Assembly (NCBI GenBank): GCA_018654745.1
Contig: JABILA010000040.1
Coordinates: forward strand, 1-61,772
Source of the DNA: Alphaproteobacteria bacterium
Lineage (GTDB): Bacteria; Pseudomonadota; Alphaproteobacteria; UBA2966
Direction: 5' to 3'
Length of the DNA: 61,772 nucleotides
Numbering within the stretch: the first letter of the stretch is position 1; every line of letters starts with the position of its first letter. This document shows, one piece after another, positions 46,576 through 57,636 of the stretch. The notes below the pieces were generated by a model. That model was not told the DNA's origin. It saw only the letters and a program-made list of their open reading frames with translations, and searched no databases. The translations under genes were made by a program, and so were the position numbers.

Positions 46576-48108
46576 GTGCCGGAAATCACTGAAAAGCTGC
46601 GCAAGATAACCAATGACCCGACTTTGAGTCCGGCTCAAAAAGCACATTACCTGGCTGTCGAAGCCGAGAATATGTTGCCCTACCCGGAACTTGATGCAGA
46701 TGTCCAGGAAGCCCTGGACGACAGGATCATTTGCGACATGTTCGAGGGACATGCACCGTACAAGCCACGCTATGTTTTGCCGGATTACAGTATTGTTTTG
46801 AAAAACGGCAGCGATTATCTGGAATTGCCTGTTCCGCAAAATCTGGATGAGGCGATCAACACCTTGATGATCGCCTATCATCATGTGCCGTCGGTCACAG
46901 GCATGCCCGTTTATCTGGGGGACCTCGACAATCTGTTACTGCCTTTTTGTGACGGCGTCAGCGATGACGCCCTTCGCCAGAAAATCAGGTTGTTCTGGCG
47001 CTATCTGGATCGCACACTGCCGGACGCTTTCATGCACGCCAATATCGGCCCGTCAGATAACCGCGTTGCCCGCGCCATTCTGGAAATTGACGCCGAGCTG
47101 GGCCAGGTCGCGCCCAACCTGACATTTCTTTATGACCCTGACACAAGCACTGAAGACATCCTGCGTCTGGCGACAGATAACATCTTAAAATGTTCCAAAC
47201 CCCACATCGCCAATCACCCCGTACATAAAGCAACTTTTGACGATCGGGGATACGGTATCGTCAGTTGTTATAACGCCCTGCCCGTCGCCGGAGGCTCATC
47301 AACCCTGACCCGAATCAATCTTAAAGCCGTTGCTGAATTGTCAGACAGTGAGAGCCATTTTCTGAACGAAGTCTTACCGCGTTACATGGATATGAACTTT
47401 CGGCTGACGGAAACCCGGATTTCATATCTGTTTGACCAGTCCGGTTTTTTTGACAGTTTCCTGGTCTCGGAAAAATGGATTGACCGGGATCGCTTTACTG
47501 CAATGTACGGTATCTATGCCATGGCGGAAGCGGTTAACATTTTGCAGGACAAGGCAGCCCTGGAAGGTCGCTACGGTTTCGATGACAAGGCAAACGACCT
47601 TGGTCTCAGGATTAGTAAAATGCTTTCTGAGGCCGTTGAAGCCCGACCGCTTAAGAATGCCTGGCAAGGACGCGCCATGCTGCATTCCCAGGCCGGTCTG
47701 AGTGATGATATAGAAGCGACACCTGGCATACGTATTCCCTACGGGACCGAGCCGGACCCCGTAAGTCACGTGCAGGCCCTGGCACCACAGCATCAATATT
47801 ACCCGTCAGGCGTCAGTGAAATCCTGACCATTGATGAGACGGTGAAGAACAATCCCGAAGCCCTTTATCAACTTTGCAAAGGTGCCCTTGCCAGTGGATT
47901 TCGCGAATTTACCGCCAATGTCAGCAGCAACGATCTTGTCCGTGTGACGGGCTACATGATCAGGTTGTCCGATGTGCAAAAGTTCAATGATCAAAAAGGA
48001 TCACGCACGAACACAACCGGGTTGGGGGCTGAAGCCGCCGATCTCATGGGTATACTTGATCGCAAACCACGTGTCGTCGGTCATGAACTCTCCCCTGGCT
48101 ACACTTAA
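46576..48108 (+). CDS. yjjI: Glycyl-radical enzyme of the YjjI family
   Basis: 510 aa from GTG 46576 (GGAG 7 nt upstream). The ATG at 46543 has its ribosome site too close, so I prefer the GTG. The candidate thiyl-radical Cys231 is in GIVSCYNALPVAGG. The candidate glycyl-radical Gly459 is in LVRVTGYMI, near the C-terminus as the fold requires. Length fits E. coli YjjI (about 516). YjjI has no proven substrate. The activase gene yjjW overlaps the 3' end by 26 bp. The oxygen-sensitive radical implies activity at low oxygen, unusual beside aerobic genes. Confidence 0.88.
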   Translation: MPEITEKLRKITNDPTLSPAQKAHYLAVEAENMLPYPELDADVQEALDDRIICDMFEGHAPYKPRYVLPDYSIVLKNGSDYLELPVPQNLDEAINTLMIAYHHVPSVTGMPVYLGDLDNLLLPFCDGVSDDALRQKIRLFWRYLDRTLPDAFMHANIGPSDNRVARAILEIDAELGQVAPNLTFLYDPDTSTEDILRLATDNILKCSKPHIANHPVHKATFDDRGYGIVSCYNALPVAGGSSTLTRINLKAVAELSDSESHFLNEVLPRYMDMNFRLTETRISYLFDQSGFFDSFLVSEKWIDRDRFTAMYGIYAMAEAVNILQDKAALEGRYGFDDKANDLGLRISKMLSEAVEARPLKNAWQGRAMLHSQAGLSDDIEATPGIRIPYGTEPDPVSHVQALAPQHQYYPSGVSEILTIDETVKNNPEALYQLCKGALASGFREFTANVSSNDLVRVTGYMIRLSDVQKFNDQKGSRTNTTGLGAEAADLMGILDRKPRVVGHELSPGYT

Positions 48109-48949
48109 CAAAATCCTGACGTGCTCCTTTGTTGACGGACCGGGCAATCGCCTGGTCCTGTTCTTTCAAGGCTGCAATCTGGCGTGCTCCGCCTGTCACA
48201 ATCCCTACACCATTGGAATCTGTGATCATTGCGGCGATTGTGTTCCCGCATGTGATCCCGGTGCCCTCACCCTGCAAAGTAACAAAGTCATTTTTAACCC
48301 GGCACTTTGTGATCAATGTGACGCCTGTCTGACCATCTGCCCCATCAGCGCCAGTCCCATGACAACGCAATTCAGCGTCGATGATATCCTGGCCTTGATC
48401 CGTATCCACAAACCGTTCCTGGGCGGCATTACAGTTTCCGGCGGCGAAGCCACAATGCAGGCTGATTTTGTCAAAGACCTATTCACCGCCATCAAGTCAG
48501 CCCCGGATTTATCGGACCTGACCTGTTTTATCGACAGCAATGGCATGCTTGATATCGCTGGTTGGCAAAACCTGCTGCCGGTTACCGATGGTGTGATGCT
48601 GGACATCAAGGCTTTTGCAATGGATCTGCAAAAGGAACTGACGGGCCACGACACCAGCGCGGCACAGAACATTGCACGTGTTCTTCTCAAGGCAGGCAAG
48701 CTTTATGAAATTCGCTATCTGTTGATCCCGGGTAAGACAGACAACACGGCAGAACTGGATCAGCTAGTCGCCTTCATCCAGTCACTCGGCCTGGACACAA
48801 AAGTCAGATTAAACGCCTTTCAACATCATGGTGTTCGCGGCCTGGCCCTGGACCAGGACATCATGCCAAAGGAAGGTGTTGATGCAGTGGTTGAGTTGTT
48901 GGCGGACGCCGGCATTCACAACGTTACAACGCCCGCCATCTATCAGTAG
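48083..48949 (+). CDS. yjjW: Glycyl-radical-enzyme activating enzyme, YjjW type
   Basis: 288 aa from ATG 48083 (frame open upstream only through the yjjI 3' end). Radical-SAM motif CNLACSAC (Cys31, Cys35, Cys38) is followed by two ferredoxin-type 4Fe-4S sets (C47..C50..C53...C57 and C76..C79..C82...C86). This is the standard layout of activases for glycyl-radical enzymes. It installs the radical on its partner, here YjjI. Start within yjjI implies coupled translation. Downstream it is convergent with the sorbosone-dehydrogenase-like gene. Confidence 0.93.
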   Translation: MNSPLATLNKILTCSFVDGPGNRLVLFFQGCNLACSACHNPYTIGICDHCGDCVPACDPGALTLQSNKVIFNPALCDQCDACLTICPISASPMTTQFSVDDILALIRIHKPFLGGITVSGGEATMQADFVKDLFTAIKSAPDLSDLTCFIDSNGMLDIAGWQNLLPVTDGVMLDIKAFAMDLQKELTGHDTSAAQNIARVLLKAGKLYEIRYLLIPGKTDNTAELDQLVAFIQSLGLDTKVRLNAFQHHGVRGLALDQDIMPKEGVDAVVELLADAGIHNVTTPAIYQ

Positions 48950-48965
48950 AGCGACATCACCAGTT

Positions 48966-50084
48966 TTATTTGCCGTATGAGATTCGATAAACCACGTTTG
49001 CGTAATCGTCAGACACCAACAACGACCCATCCACCAGTTCAGCGATATCGACCGGACGGCCGATGACCTCACCATCATTCAGCCAGCCATCAGCGAAGAC
49101 TTCTTTGCTGACCGCGTTGCCGTTGGCATCGAACCTGATCCGCACAATGCGATAGCCGACAGGCGAGGTCCGGTTCCACGATCCGTGCTGGGCCACGAAG
49201 GCATCGTTTTTGTAATCTGGCGGGAACTGGCTGCCTTTATAAAATGTAATGCCGAGACTGGCTGTATGTGCCTGAAAATTAATCACGGGCGCAACCACCG
49301 GCCCCGGCGGTGTTTTATCTTCGTAGCCCGACAGTTTGGTGTCTTTCCCGCCAAACCAGGGATAACCAAAATGCTGACCGATTTTCGTAACGTGGTTCAG
49401 CTCATCAGGCGGGATGTCATCACCCATATTGTCAGCACCATTATCGGTAAAAAACATATCACCGGTCGTGGGGTGGAAATCAAGCCCAACTGAATTTCGC
49501 ACACCACTGGCAACCGTTCTGACATTGCGACCATCGCCATCCAGAACCAGGATTGACCCTTCCATGCCTTGCGGCATGCCGATGTTGTAGGGTGCGCCGA
49601 TGGTTACATAGAGATTGTTATCCAGTCCCGTTTTAAGATAGCGCCAGCCATGATGGCGCTTGGGCGGCAGGTCCGTCTTGATCTGCACGAATGATGGTTT
49701 GTTGTCGGTAACCGGAAGGGCTGTCCACGAAATCTGGTCAATCTCTGCGACATAAAGCCGGTCCCCCAACACAGCGACACCGTTGGGCACATTCAGATAT
49801 CTGGAGATGGCAATGACTTGATCCGCAGTGCCGTCTTTGGTCGTATCGCGCAGTGCATGCAACGCACTGCCGCGGGAGCCGACAAACACCGTACCACTTG
49901 CCTTGTGCAAGGCCAGCGAACGCGGCTTGATCAGTTTGGCGAAAACCGAAATCCTGAAACCGGGTGGCAGGTTTATCCTGTCCAGCAATTGTTGTTTGTC
50001 GGATGCAGACGCCACACCGGAGAACAGGAACACACCGAAAGAAAAGACAAGGCACACCACAATCATATTCCAACGCTGAACCAT
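48966..50084 (-). CDS. Periplasmic sorbosone-dehydrogenase-like (PQQ/GDH-type) beta-propeller
   Basis: 372 aa with a signal peptide of about 28 residues (MVQRWNMIVVCLVFSFGVFL). The body is a six-bladed propeller of the glucose/sorbosone dehydrogenase family: INLPPGFRISVFA, VPNGVAVLGDRLYVAEID, GSILVLDGDGRNV and VAQHGSWNRTSPVGYRIV. It probably oxidises a sugar aldehyde using PQQ in the periplasm, though many homologues lack proven activity. It lies 27 bp after icmF on the same strand; the link may be transcriptional only. Confidence 0.85.
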   Translation of the reverse strand: MVQRWNMIVVCLVFSFGVFLFSGVASASDKQQLLDRINLPPGFRISVFAKLIKPRSLALHKASGTVFVGSRGSALHALRDTTKDGTADQVIAISRYLNVPNGVAVLGDRLYVAEIDQISWTALPVTDNKPSFVQIKTDLPPKRHHGWRYLKTGLDNNLYVTIGAPYNIGMPQGMEGSILVLDGDGRNVRTVASGVRNSVGLDFHPTTGDMFFTDNGADNMGDDIPPDELNHVTKIGQHFGYPWFGGKDTKLSGYEDKTPPGPVVAPVINFQAHTASLGITFYKGSQFPPDYKNDAFVAQHGSWNRTSPVGYRIVRIRFDANGNAVSKEVFADGWLNDGEVIGRPVDIAELVDGSLLVSDDYANVVYRISYGK

Positions 50085-50111
50085 GGCCTGTCCTTTCAGA
50101 AAAACATCCTT

Positions 50112-53100
50112 TTACATATTGCGTCGGTACTGTCCGCCAACTTCAAACAAGGCATCAGTGATCTGGCCAAGCGAACAAACACGCACGGCATCCATCAAAA
50201 CAGCAAAGACATTGTCACCCGCAACTGCAGCGTCTTGCAGGCGTTTGATCATGGCGTCCCGGTCCTTCGCGTTTGATTTATGAAAACCCTTTAAACGCTT
50301 GAGCTGACTCTTCTTTTCACCAGCCGTTGACCGTGCAAGTTCAATCGTTGTCTCAGCCGATTCGCCCTTCGGATTCAGGAATGTATTGACGCCCATAATC
50401 GGATAACTGCCATCATGTTTCAGCGTTTCATAATACAGGCTCTCATCCTGGATTTTACCGCGTTGATAACCTGTCTCCATGGCCCCCAACACACCACCAC
50501 GTTCCGAAATTCGCTCGAACTCCTGCAGAACGGATTCTTCCACCAGGTCCGTCAGCTCTTCCATGATGAACGAACCCTGGTTGGGGTTTTCACAATTCGA
50601 CAAGCCCCATTCCTTATTGATGATCATCTGGATCGCCATGGCCCGGCGTACACTGTCTTCGGTTGGTGTTGTAATCGCCTCGTCATAGGCGTTGGTGTGC
50701 AGGGAGTTGGTATTGTCATAGGACGCTACAAGCGCTTGCAACGTCGTGCGAATATCGTTGAAGGCCATTTCCTGGGCATGCAGGGAACGACCGGATGTCT
50801 GCGTATGATATTTGAGCTTCTGGCTACGCTCGGATGCGCCATATTTGTCCCGCATGGTGGTGGCCCATATCCGGCGGGCAACCCGGCCCAGCACAGAATA
50901 TTCAGGGTCCATCCCGGCAGAGAAGAAGAACGACAGGTTCGGTGCGAAGTCGTCAATTTTCATGCCCCGCGCCAGATAAGCTTCGACGTAGGTAAAGCCG
51001 TTCGACAAGGTAAAGGCCAGCTGGCTGATCGGATTGGCACCGGCTTCGGCAATGTGGTAGCCGGAGATCGATACCGAATAGAAATTCTGAACCTTGTGGT
51101 CGACAAAATAAGCCTGAATATCCCCCATCACCTTGAGGCTGAATTCAGTGGAGAAAAGACAGGTATTCTGGCCTTGATCTTCTTTCAGGATATCGGCTTG
51201 TACTGTGCCGCGTACATTTTCCAGCGTCCAGGCGCGAATGTTTTTCAATTCGGCGGCCTTCGGCGCACGCTTCTTTTCTTTTTTGAATTTGGCGATCTGT
51301 TGATCCATGGCCGTGTTCATGAACATCGCAAGGATCGTCGGTGCTGGCCCGTTAATTGTCATGGACACGCTGGTAGAAGGACTGCACAGATCAAAGCCGC
51401 CATAAAGAACCTTCATATCCTCCAAAGTGGCGATGGATACACCTGAGTTGCCAACCTTGCCGTAAATGTCAGGCCGCTTGTCAGGGTCATTGCCGTAAAG
51501 CGTAACCGAATCAAAAGCCGTCGACAGGCGTTTGGCCTCGCTGTCTCTTGATAAATACTTGAAGCGGTCGTTGCTTCGGAAAGCATCGCCCTCACCTGCA
51601 AACATCCGTGTCGGGTCTTCGCCTTCACGTTTGAACGGGAACACACCGGCTGTGTAGGGGAAATTTCCCGGCAGGTTTTCGGAACGAAGCCAGCGCAAGA
51701 TATCGCCATCATCATCAAACCCCGGCAGGGCGACTTTTGAAATCGCGGTACCGCACAGGGAGATCGTCTTCAGCGGCGTCCGCAACTTGCGACCGCGCAC
51801 CTCGGAGACAAATTCATCACCGGCATAGGCGTCCCGCAAGGCAGGCCAGTTGTCGAGCAAAGCCACACTGTTGGCATCCAGTGCATCTGTCCGACCTTTG
51901 GCAAGTTTCTCCAGCGACGAGGAATCCTTTTTGGTACCGCCTGCATCCCGGACCATTTGGGCAGACGCGAGCAGTTGCTGGCGCTCCCGCGCTGTTTTCG
52001 ATTGATCTTGTGTTGACTGATGGTAAGCCCGAACCGTTTCCGAAATTTCGGCCAGATAGCGTTGTCGGTCTGACGGGATCAACAAATCCCTGCGGGAGGT
52101 GACATGGCCTGTCCCCCCGATACCGTTTTCCCAGTCGGCCAGTCCCTTATCCTGAAATGCCTCAAGGATGCCGCCGTACAAGGCGCTGACACCATCATCG
52201 TTGAATTTTGCAGCGATTGTGCCGAATACCGGCATGTTGTCAGGTTTCTCGCCAAATCGTTCATGATTGCGCTGATATTGCTTGCGCACATCGCGCAGGG
52301 CATCATCCGCGCCGCGCCGATCAAACTTGTTGATGGCAACGATATCGGCGAAATCCAGCATATCGATCTTTTCGAGCTGGCTGGCGGCCCCGAATTCAGG
52401 CGTCATGGCGTAAATTGCGACATCAACAAAGGGGACAATGGCTGCATCGCCCTGCCCGATCCCCGAAGTTTCGCAGACGATAACGTCATAACCTGCTGCC
52501 TTGCAGGCTGATATGGCACCAGGCAAACAAGAAGCTACTTCTGACCCCGACCCCCTGGTTGCCAGAGAGCGCATATAGATGCCTGGCACCCCAATGGAAT
52601 TCATGCGGATACGGTCACCGAGCAAGGCACCACCGGTTTTCCGTTTTGATGGGTCGACCGCAATGACGGCTATTTTCAGTTCCGGGTGATCGAGATGAAA
52701 ACGGCGCACGATCTCATCGGTCAACGAGCTTTTGCCGGCACCGCCGGTCCCTGTAATCCCCAACACCGGAACCGTCCCCCGGGATTTTGCCAGTTTCGCG
52801 ATGTCTTTGCGTACCGTCGCCGCTGTTTTCCCGGCTTCAAGACCGGAAATCAGTCGCGCCAGGGTCCCGGAATCACCCTTTTTCAATTTTGCCAGTGATT
52901 TTGGCTGTTTTTTGGTCAGATCGACATCCGACTGCTTCAACATGTCGTCGATCATGCCCTCAAGCCCCAGGAACTGTCCGTCTCCGGGTGAATAGATGCG
53001 TGTCACGCCATATTTATGCAGATCGGCGATTTCCTCAGGAATAATAACACCGCCACCACCACCAAAGACCTTGATGTGACTGGCGTTGCGTTCTTTCAAA

Positions 53101-53420
53101 AGATCGACCATGTATTTGAAAAATTCGACATGCCCGCCCTGATAGGACGACACGGCAATGCCATGGGCGTCTTCTTCAATGGCTGCAACGACGATTTCCT
53201 CGACCGAGCGATTGTGCCCGAGATGCACAACTTCCGCCCCACCGGCCTGCAGCATGCGCCGCATGATGTTAATCGAGGCGTCGTGTCCATCAAAAAGACT
53301 GGTCGCAGTGACAAAGCGCACGGGGTGTTTTACCTGATAGCGCTTTGGCGCACCTGTTTTTGTGGATTTAACAGATTTTACGTTTCGCTTTTTGGCAACA
53401 GAGGTAGTCTTGGCAGCCAC
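50112..53420 (-). CDS. icmF: Fused isobutyryl-CoA mutase (IcmF)
   Basis: 1,102 aa from GTG 53420 (GGAG 9 nt upstream); the open frame to 53531 is less likely. Order: Lys-rich leader (1-25), B12-binding domain with [11 protein letters not shown] (about 30-160), MeaI-type GTPase chaperone with Walker [17 protein letters not shown] (about 190-460), and mutase barrel (about 540-1100). The substrate pocket has Phe594 (TAGVFPF) and Gln751 ([11 protein letters not shown]), in place of the Tyr/Arg of methylmalonyl-CoA mutase. This is the isobutyryl/n-butyryl-CoA signature. It interconverts those two CoA esters, with the G-domain guarding cofactor B12. No cobalamin riboswitch is seen upstream. Confidence 0.93.
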   Translation of the reverse strand: MAAKTTSVAKKRNVKSVKSTKTGAPKRYQVKHPVRFVTATSLFDGHDASINIMRRMLQAGGAEVVHLGHNRSVEEIVVAAIEEDAHGIAVSSYQGGHVEFFKYMVDLLKERNASHIKVFGGGGGVIIPEEIADLHKYGVTRIYSPGDGQFLGLEGMIDDMLKQSDVDLTKKQPKSLAKLKKGDSGTLARLISGLEAGKTAATVRKDIAKLAKSRGTVPVLGITGTGGAGKSSLTDEIVRRFHLDHPELKIAVIAVDPSKRKTGGALLGDRIRMNSIGVPGIYMRSLATRGSGSEVASCLPGAISACKAAGYDVIVCETSGIGQGDAAIVPFVDVAIYAMTPEFGAASQLEKIDMLDFADIVAINKFDRRGADDALRDVRKQYQRNHERFGEKPDNMPVFGTIAAKFNDDGVSALYGGILEAFQDKGLADWENGIGGTGHVTSRRDLLIPSDRQRYLAEISETVRAYHQSTQDQSKTARERQQLLASAQMVRDAGGTKKDSSSLEKLAKGRTDALDANSVALLDNWPALRDAYAGDEFVSEVRGRKLRTPLKTISLCGTAISKVALPGFDDDGDILRWLRSENLPGNFPYTAGVFPFKREGEDPTRMFAGEGDAFRSNDRFKYLSRDSEAKRLSTAFDSVTLYGNDPDKRPDIYGKVGNSGVSIATLEDMKVLYGGFDLCSPSTSVSMTINGPAPTILAMFMNTAMDQQIAKFKKEKKRAPKAAELKNIRAWTLENVRGTVQADILKEDQGQNTCLFSTEFSLKVMGDIQAYFVDHKVQNFYSVSISGYHIAEAGANPISQLAFTLSNGFTYVEAYLARGMKIDDFAPNLSFFFSAGMDPEYSVLGRVARRIWATTMRDKYGASERSQKLKYHTQTSGRSLHAQEMAFNDIRTTLQALVASYDNTNSLHTNAYDEAITTPTEDSVRRAMAIQMIINKEWGLSNCENPNQGSFIMEELTDLVEESVLQEFERISERGGVLGAMETGYQRGKIQDESLYYETLKHDGSYPIMGVNTFLNPKGESAETTIELARSTAGEKKSQLKRLKGFHKSNAKDRDAMIKRLQDAAVAGDNVFAVLMDAVRVCSLGQITDALFEVGGQYRRNM

Positions 53421-53569
53421 AATAAGGGTCTCCGGAAAACGTTTTGGGGATTGGTTATTCGTCCGCTGGTTCCTTATACAGGACCAACGGAAAATTTCCC
53501 TTATTTTCCCAGCCTCGGGTGTGGAATGCAACAGCCAGTCTATTGCGGCGTTGTTTTGTCTTTATTTGA

Positions 53570-54650
<1,081 letters not shown>

Positions 54651-54686
54651 TTGTGTTTATTAATCTGAATTATGGAGTTTGATGCC

Positions 54687-55079
54687 ATGGCCTGGGGCCA
54701 ACATCTGATATTGGACATGGCTGATTGCAATCGTTCAGCGATCACTGACGCCGACAAAATCCGGTGTTTCAGCGCTGATCTGGTCGAAAAAATCGGCATG
54801 ATTGCCTTCGGTGAGCCTGTTATTGAGCATTTCGCGACCGACACGCCCGAGGCGGCCGGTTACTCCCTGGTCCAGCTTATAGAAACATCAAATATCACAG
54901 CCCATTTTGCCGAACTGACGGGTGATGTTTATCTCGACGTCTTTTCGTGCAAACCGTTTGACGAGGGAACAGTGCTTGATGTCTGCGAACTACATTTCCA
55001 GCCGCGTCATACTTCCAGGGTTTCGCTGCAGCGGGATGCCCGTAAGGGGACAAAAACCGGCGATCTGGTTGCCGCCTGA
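54687..55079 (+). CDS. S-adenosylmethionine-decarboxylase-like protein (SpeH class)
   Basis: 130 aa from the ATG at 54687 (GGAG 9 nt upstream). An ATG at 54672 would add five residues. The pyruvoyl-enzyme core is present in canonical spacing: Ser68, His73 and Cys88 (IETSNITAH ... DVFSC) match Ser63/His68/Cys83 of T. maritima AdoMetDC. The residue before Ser is Thr rather than Glu, and Asn follows it rather than His, so self-cleavage is plausible but not assured. Family knowledge: supplies aminopropyl groups for spermidine. No speE follows, so it may have another role. Confidence 0.75.
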   Translation: MAWGQHLILDMADCNRSAITDADKIRCFSADLVEKIGMIAFGEPVIEHFATDTPEAAGYSLVQLIETSNITAHFAELTGDVYLDVFSCKPFDEGTVLDVCELHFQPRHTSRVSLQRDARKGTKTGDLVAA

Positions 55080-55232
55080 ACACGGACAAATGCGCTAATT
55101 GAACTTTCAGACAAGGTGTTTTTCTGTTTCTATGTCGCCGGTCAGGCACACACAGCCATTCCGGCAACTTTCTGACAACAATTTATAATAAAGATCGTCT
55201 GAAATCAGGCGGCAACAACAGGGTGAATGTTA

Positions 55233-57629
55233 ATGCGTTGGATGGCAGGAATTGTCGTCGGTATCTTGATATTGGCGAGTATCGTATTTGGTGGCGGTTT
55301 TCTTGTGCTCAGGGGATCATTACCGCAAATTGACGGGAAAATGGTTGTTGCGGGTATTTCTGCTCCCGTTGAAATCCTGCGCGATGCAAATGGCATCCCA
55401 CATATTTACGGAAAATCAGAGGCTGACGGCTGGTTTGGGCTTGGATACGCCCATGCCCAGGACCGTCTATGGCAAATGGATTTCAATCGCCGCATCGGGG
55501 CGGGGAAATTATCGGAAATTCTCGGTGAAAAAGGCCTGAAAACGGACAAGTTCCTGCGCACTTTATCGGTTTATCACTTTGCCGAGCAAAATTACGCCAA
55601 CGAAACGCCCAAAACCCGCGCCATGCTGCAAGCCTATGCGGCTGGAGTAAATGCTTTTATCGGTGAGCCTCAAGGGCCTATGCCGCCGGAATTCTATGTT
55701 CTGGGTGTAACACCTCGCCCCTGGAAACCTGCGGATTCGCTGGTTTGGTCAAAAATGATGGCCTGGGACCTGGGCGCGAACTGGAGCAGTGAACTTCTTC
55801 GTTTGCGTATGTTGAAAGAAGGCGGTCTCAGCCAGAAACAAATCCAGGAACTGTATCCCCCTTATCCGGGCGATGCGCCCGTAGCGTTGCCCGATCTCGC
55901 CAGTCTCTATGAAGGTATAGATCTCCCACTCAATCAGTTCGCTGCCGCATCAAATGAACTGGTGCCAGACCCGGCAAACGGTTCAAACAACTGGGTTGTC
56001 TCGGGCAAACGAACGGCTTCGGGGAAGCCATTACTGGCAAATGACCCCCATCTTGGTCTGGCCGTCCCGCCCGTCTGGTATTTTGCCCACATCGAAACAC
56101 CTGATGTAAAAGTCATGGGCGCAACCCTGCCCGGCATTCCCGGTGTTGTTCTGGGCCGCAACAAGCGTATCGCCTGGGGCTTCACCAATACCGGTCCAGA
56201 CGTTCAGGACATGTTCATCGAAAAGCTTGAAGGCGACAAATACGTGACGCCCACAGGTACCGCTGATTTTGAAACACGCAAGGAAGTGATCAAGGTTAAA
56301 GACGGCGAAGACGTCAATCTGACGGTACGCTTCAGCCGCCATGGCCCGATAATTTCAGATGTTCTGGATACGGCGGCCAAAGTCGCGGGCGATGGGCACG
56401 CCCTGTCCTTTTCATGGACAGCTTTGAGGACTGACAACACCACAGCCAGTGCAATTCTGAAATCCAACAGGGCGCAAAACTGGCCCGAATTTGTAGACGC
56501 CATACGCTCGTTCGATGTGCCTCAGCAAAACATGGTTTATGCCGATATTGATGGCAATATTGGCTACTACGCGCCTGGTCGGGTGCCCGTTCGTCACCCT
56601 GATAACAAAATTCGCGGTTTCATGCCGGTTCCAGGCTGGGATGCCAAATATGACTGGCAAGGCTTCATCCCCTTTGAAGAACTGCCCCACACCTACAATC
56701 CGGCGCGCAATTACGTCGCGACAGCCAATCACAAGGTAGTCGACAAGAGCTATCCACACTTCATTACAGGCGAGTGGGCCGCTCCCTATCGTGCGCGACG
56801 CATTGAAAGCCTGCTGACGGGCCGGGAAAAACACTCGGTTAGCAGCTTCCGGGAAATCCAAGCCGACATAAAGTCGCTTTATGCCACTGATCTTTTGCCG
56901 CGGTTGCTGAAAGTCGCGCCCGCCAGCGAAGAAGCCAAAAAGGCCGTGAAGATGCTGTCTGCGTGGGATGGCATCATGGATCGCCAACGACCTGAACCCT
57001 TGATTTACAACAGCTGGATGCGGGAGTTGGGCAAACTGGTTTATGCGGATGAACTGGGTGACCTCTTCAAAAGCTACCAGGATTCACGATCCGTATTTAT
57101 CAGCAATGTCCTTATCGGAGGGCAGGATCACTGGTGTGACAACGTGAAGACATCAGCGACGGAAACCTGTGACAATCTGATTGCATCGGCTTTGGTCAAT
57201 GCCCTGGCAGATACCGGTGAAAGGTCTGACGACACCAAAATGGAAAACTGGCGCTGGGGTGACATGCATTTCGCCCATTCAGATCATAACCCGTTTACCC
57301 ATGTTGGCTCATTGGCTGGCATATTTGACGTCTCAATCCCTAATGGCGGTGACGGTTTTACGGTAAATGTTGGCAGGCATAAAATCTCAGACGAAGATCA
57401 CCCTTACCGTCAGTTTCACGGGCCCAGCCTGCGCGCGATTTACGACTTGTCGAACCTCGATAATTCCCGCTGGATTCACTCCACGGGCGAATCCGGGAAC
57501 ATCTTTTCGCCGTTTTACAGCAATTTTGCCGAGACCTGGCGAAATGTCGAAGATTTACCCATGACCATGGAGCGGTCTGCAATTGAAGCCGGTTCAGTTG
57601 GTACGCTAACCCTGAACCCGGCGAAGTGA
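55233..57629 (+). CDS. Penicillin-acylase-family Ntn hydrolase
   Basis: 798 aa from ATG 55233. The ATG at 55227 is too close to the AGGGTG ribosome site. An N-terminal anchor or signal (WMAGIVVGILILASIVFGGG) precedes the alpha chain (SEADGWFGLGYAHAQDRLWQMD). The beta chain should start at Ser251 in NGSNNWVVSG, the nucleophile freed by self-cleavage. The family includes penicillin G acylases, AHL acylases (quorum quenching) and cephalosporin acylases; no residue here decides which. It probably works in the periplasm. It is 8 bp upstream of the threonine dehydratase gene. Confidence 0.88.
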   Translation: MRWMAGIVVGILILASIVFGGGFLVLRGSLPQIDGKMVVAGISAPVEILRDANGIPHIYGKSEADGWFGLGYAHAQDRLWQMDFNRRIGAGKLSEILGEKGLKTDKFLRTLSVYHFAEQNYANETPKTRAMLQAYAAGVNAFIGEPQGPMPPEFYVLGVTPRPWKPADSLVWSKMMAWDLGANWSSELLRLRMLKEGGLSQKQIQELYPPYPGDAPVALPDLASLYEGIDLPLNQFAAASNELVPDPANGSNNWVVSGKRTASGKPLLANDPHLGLAVPPVWYFAHIETPDVKVMGATLPGIPGVVLGRNKRIAWGFTNTGPDVQDMFIEKLEGDKYVTPTGTADFETRKEVIKVKDGEDVNLTVRFSRHGPIISDVLDTAAKVAGDGHALSFSWTALRTDNTTASAILKSNRAQNWPEFVDAIRSFDVPQQNMVYADIDGNIGYYAPGRVPVRHPDNKIRGFMPVPGWDAKYDWQGFIPFEELPHTYNPARNYVATANHKVVDKSYPHFITGEWAAPYRARRIESLLTGREKHSVSSFREIQADIKSLYATDLLPRLLKVAPASEEAKKAVKMLSAWDGIMDRQRPEPLIYNSWMRELGKLVYADELGDLFKSYQDSRSVFISNVLIGGQDHWCDNVKTSATETCDNLIASALVNALADTGERSDDTKMENWRWGDMHFAHSDHNPFTHVGSLAGIFDVSIPNGGDGFTVNVGRHKISDEDHPYRQFHGPSLRAIYDLSNLDNSRWIHSTGESGNIFSPFYSNFAETWRNVEDLPMTMERSAIEAGSVGTLTLNPAK

Positions 57630-57636
57630 TCTTGAT

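Noticed and set aside
50415..51446. 343-codon plus-strand open frame opposite icmF
   Set aside because: It is a shadow of the conserved mutase coding sequence, with no start signal and no family features.
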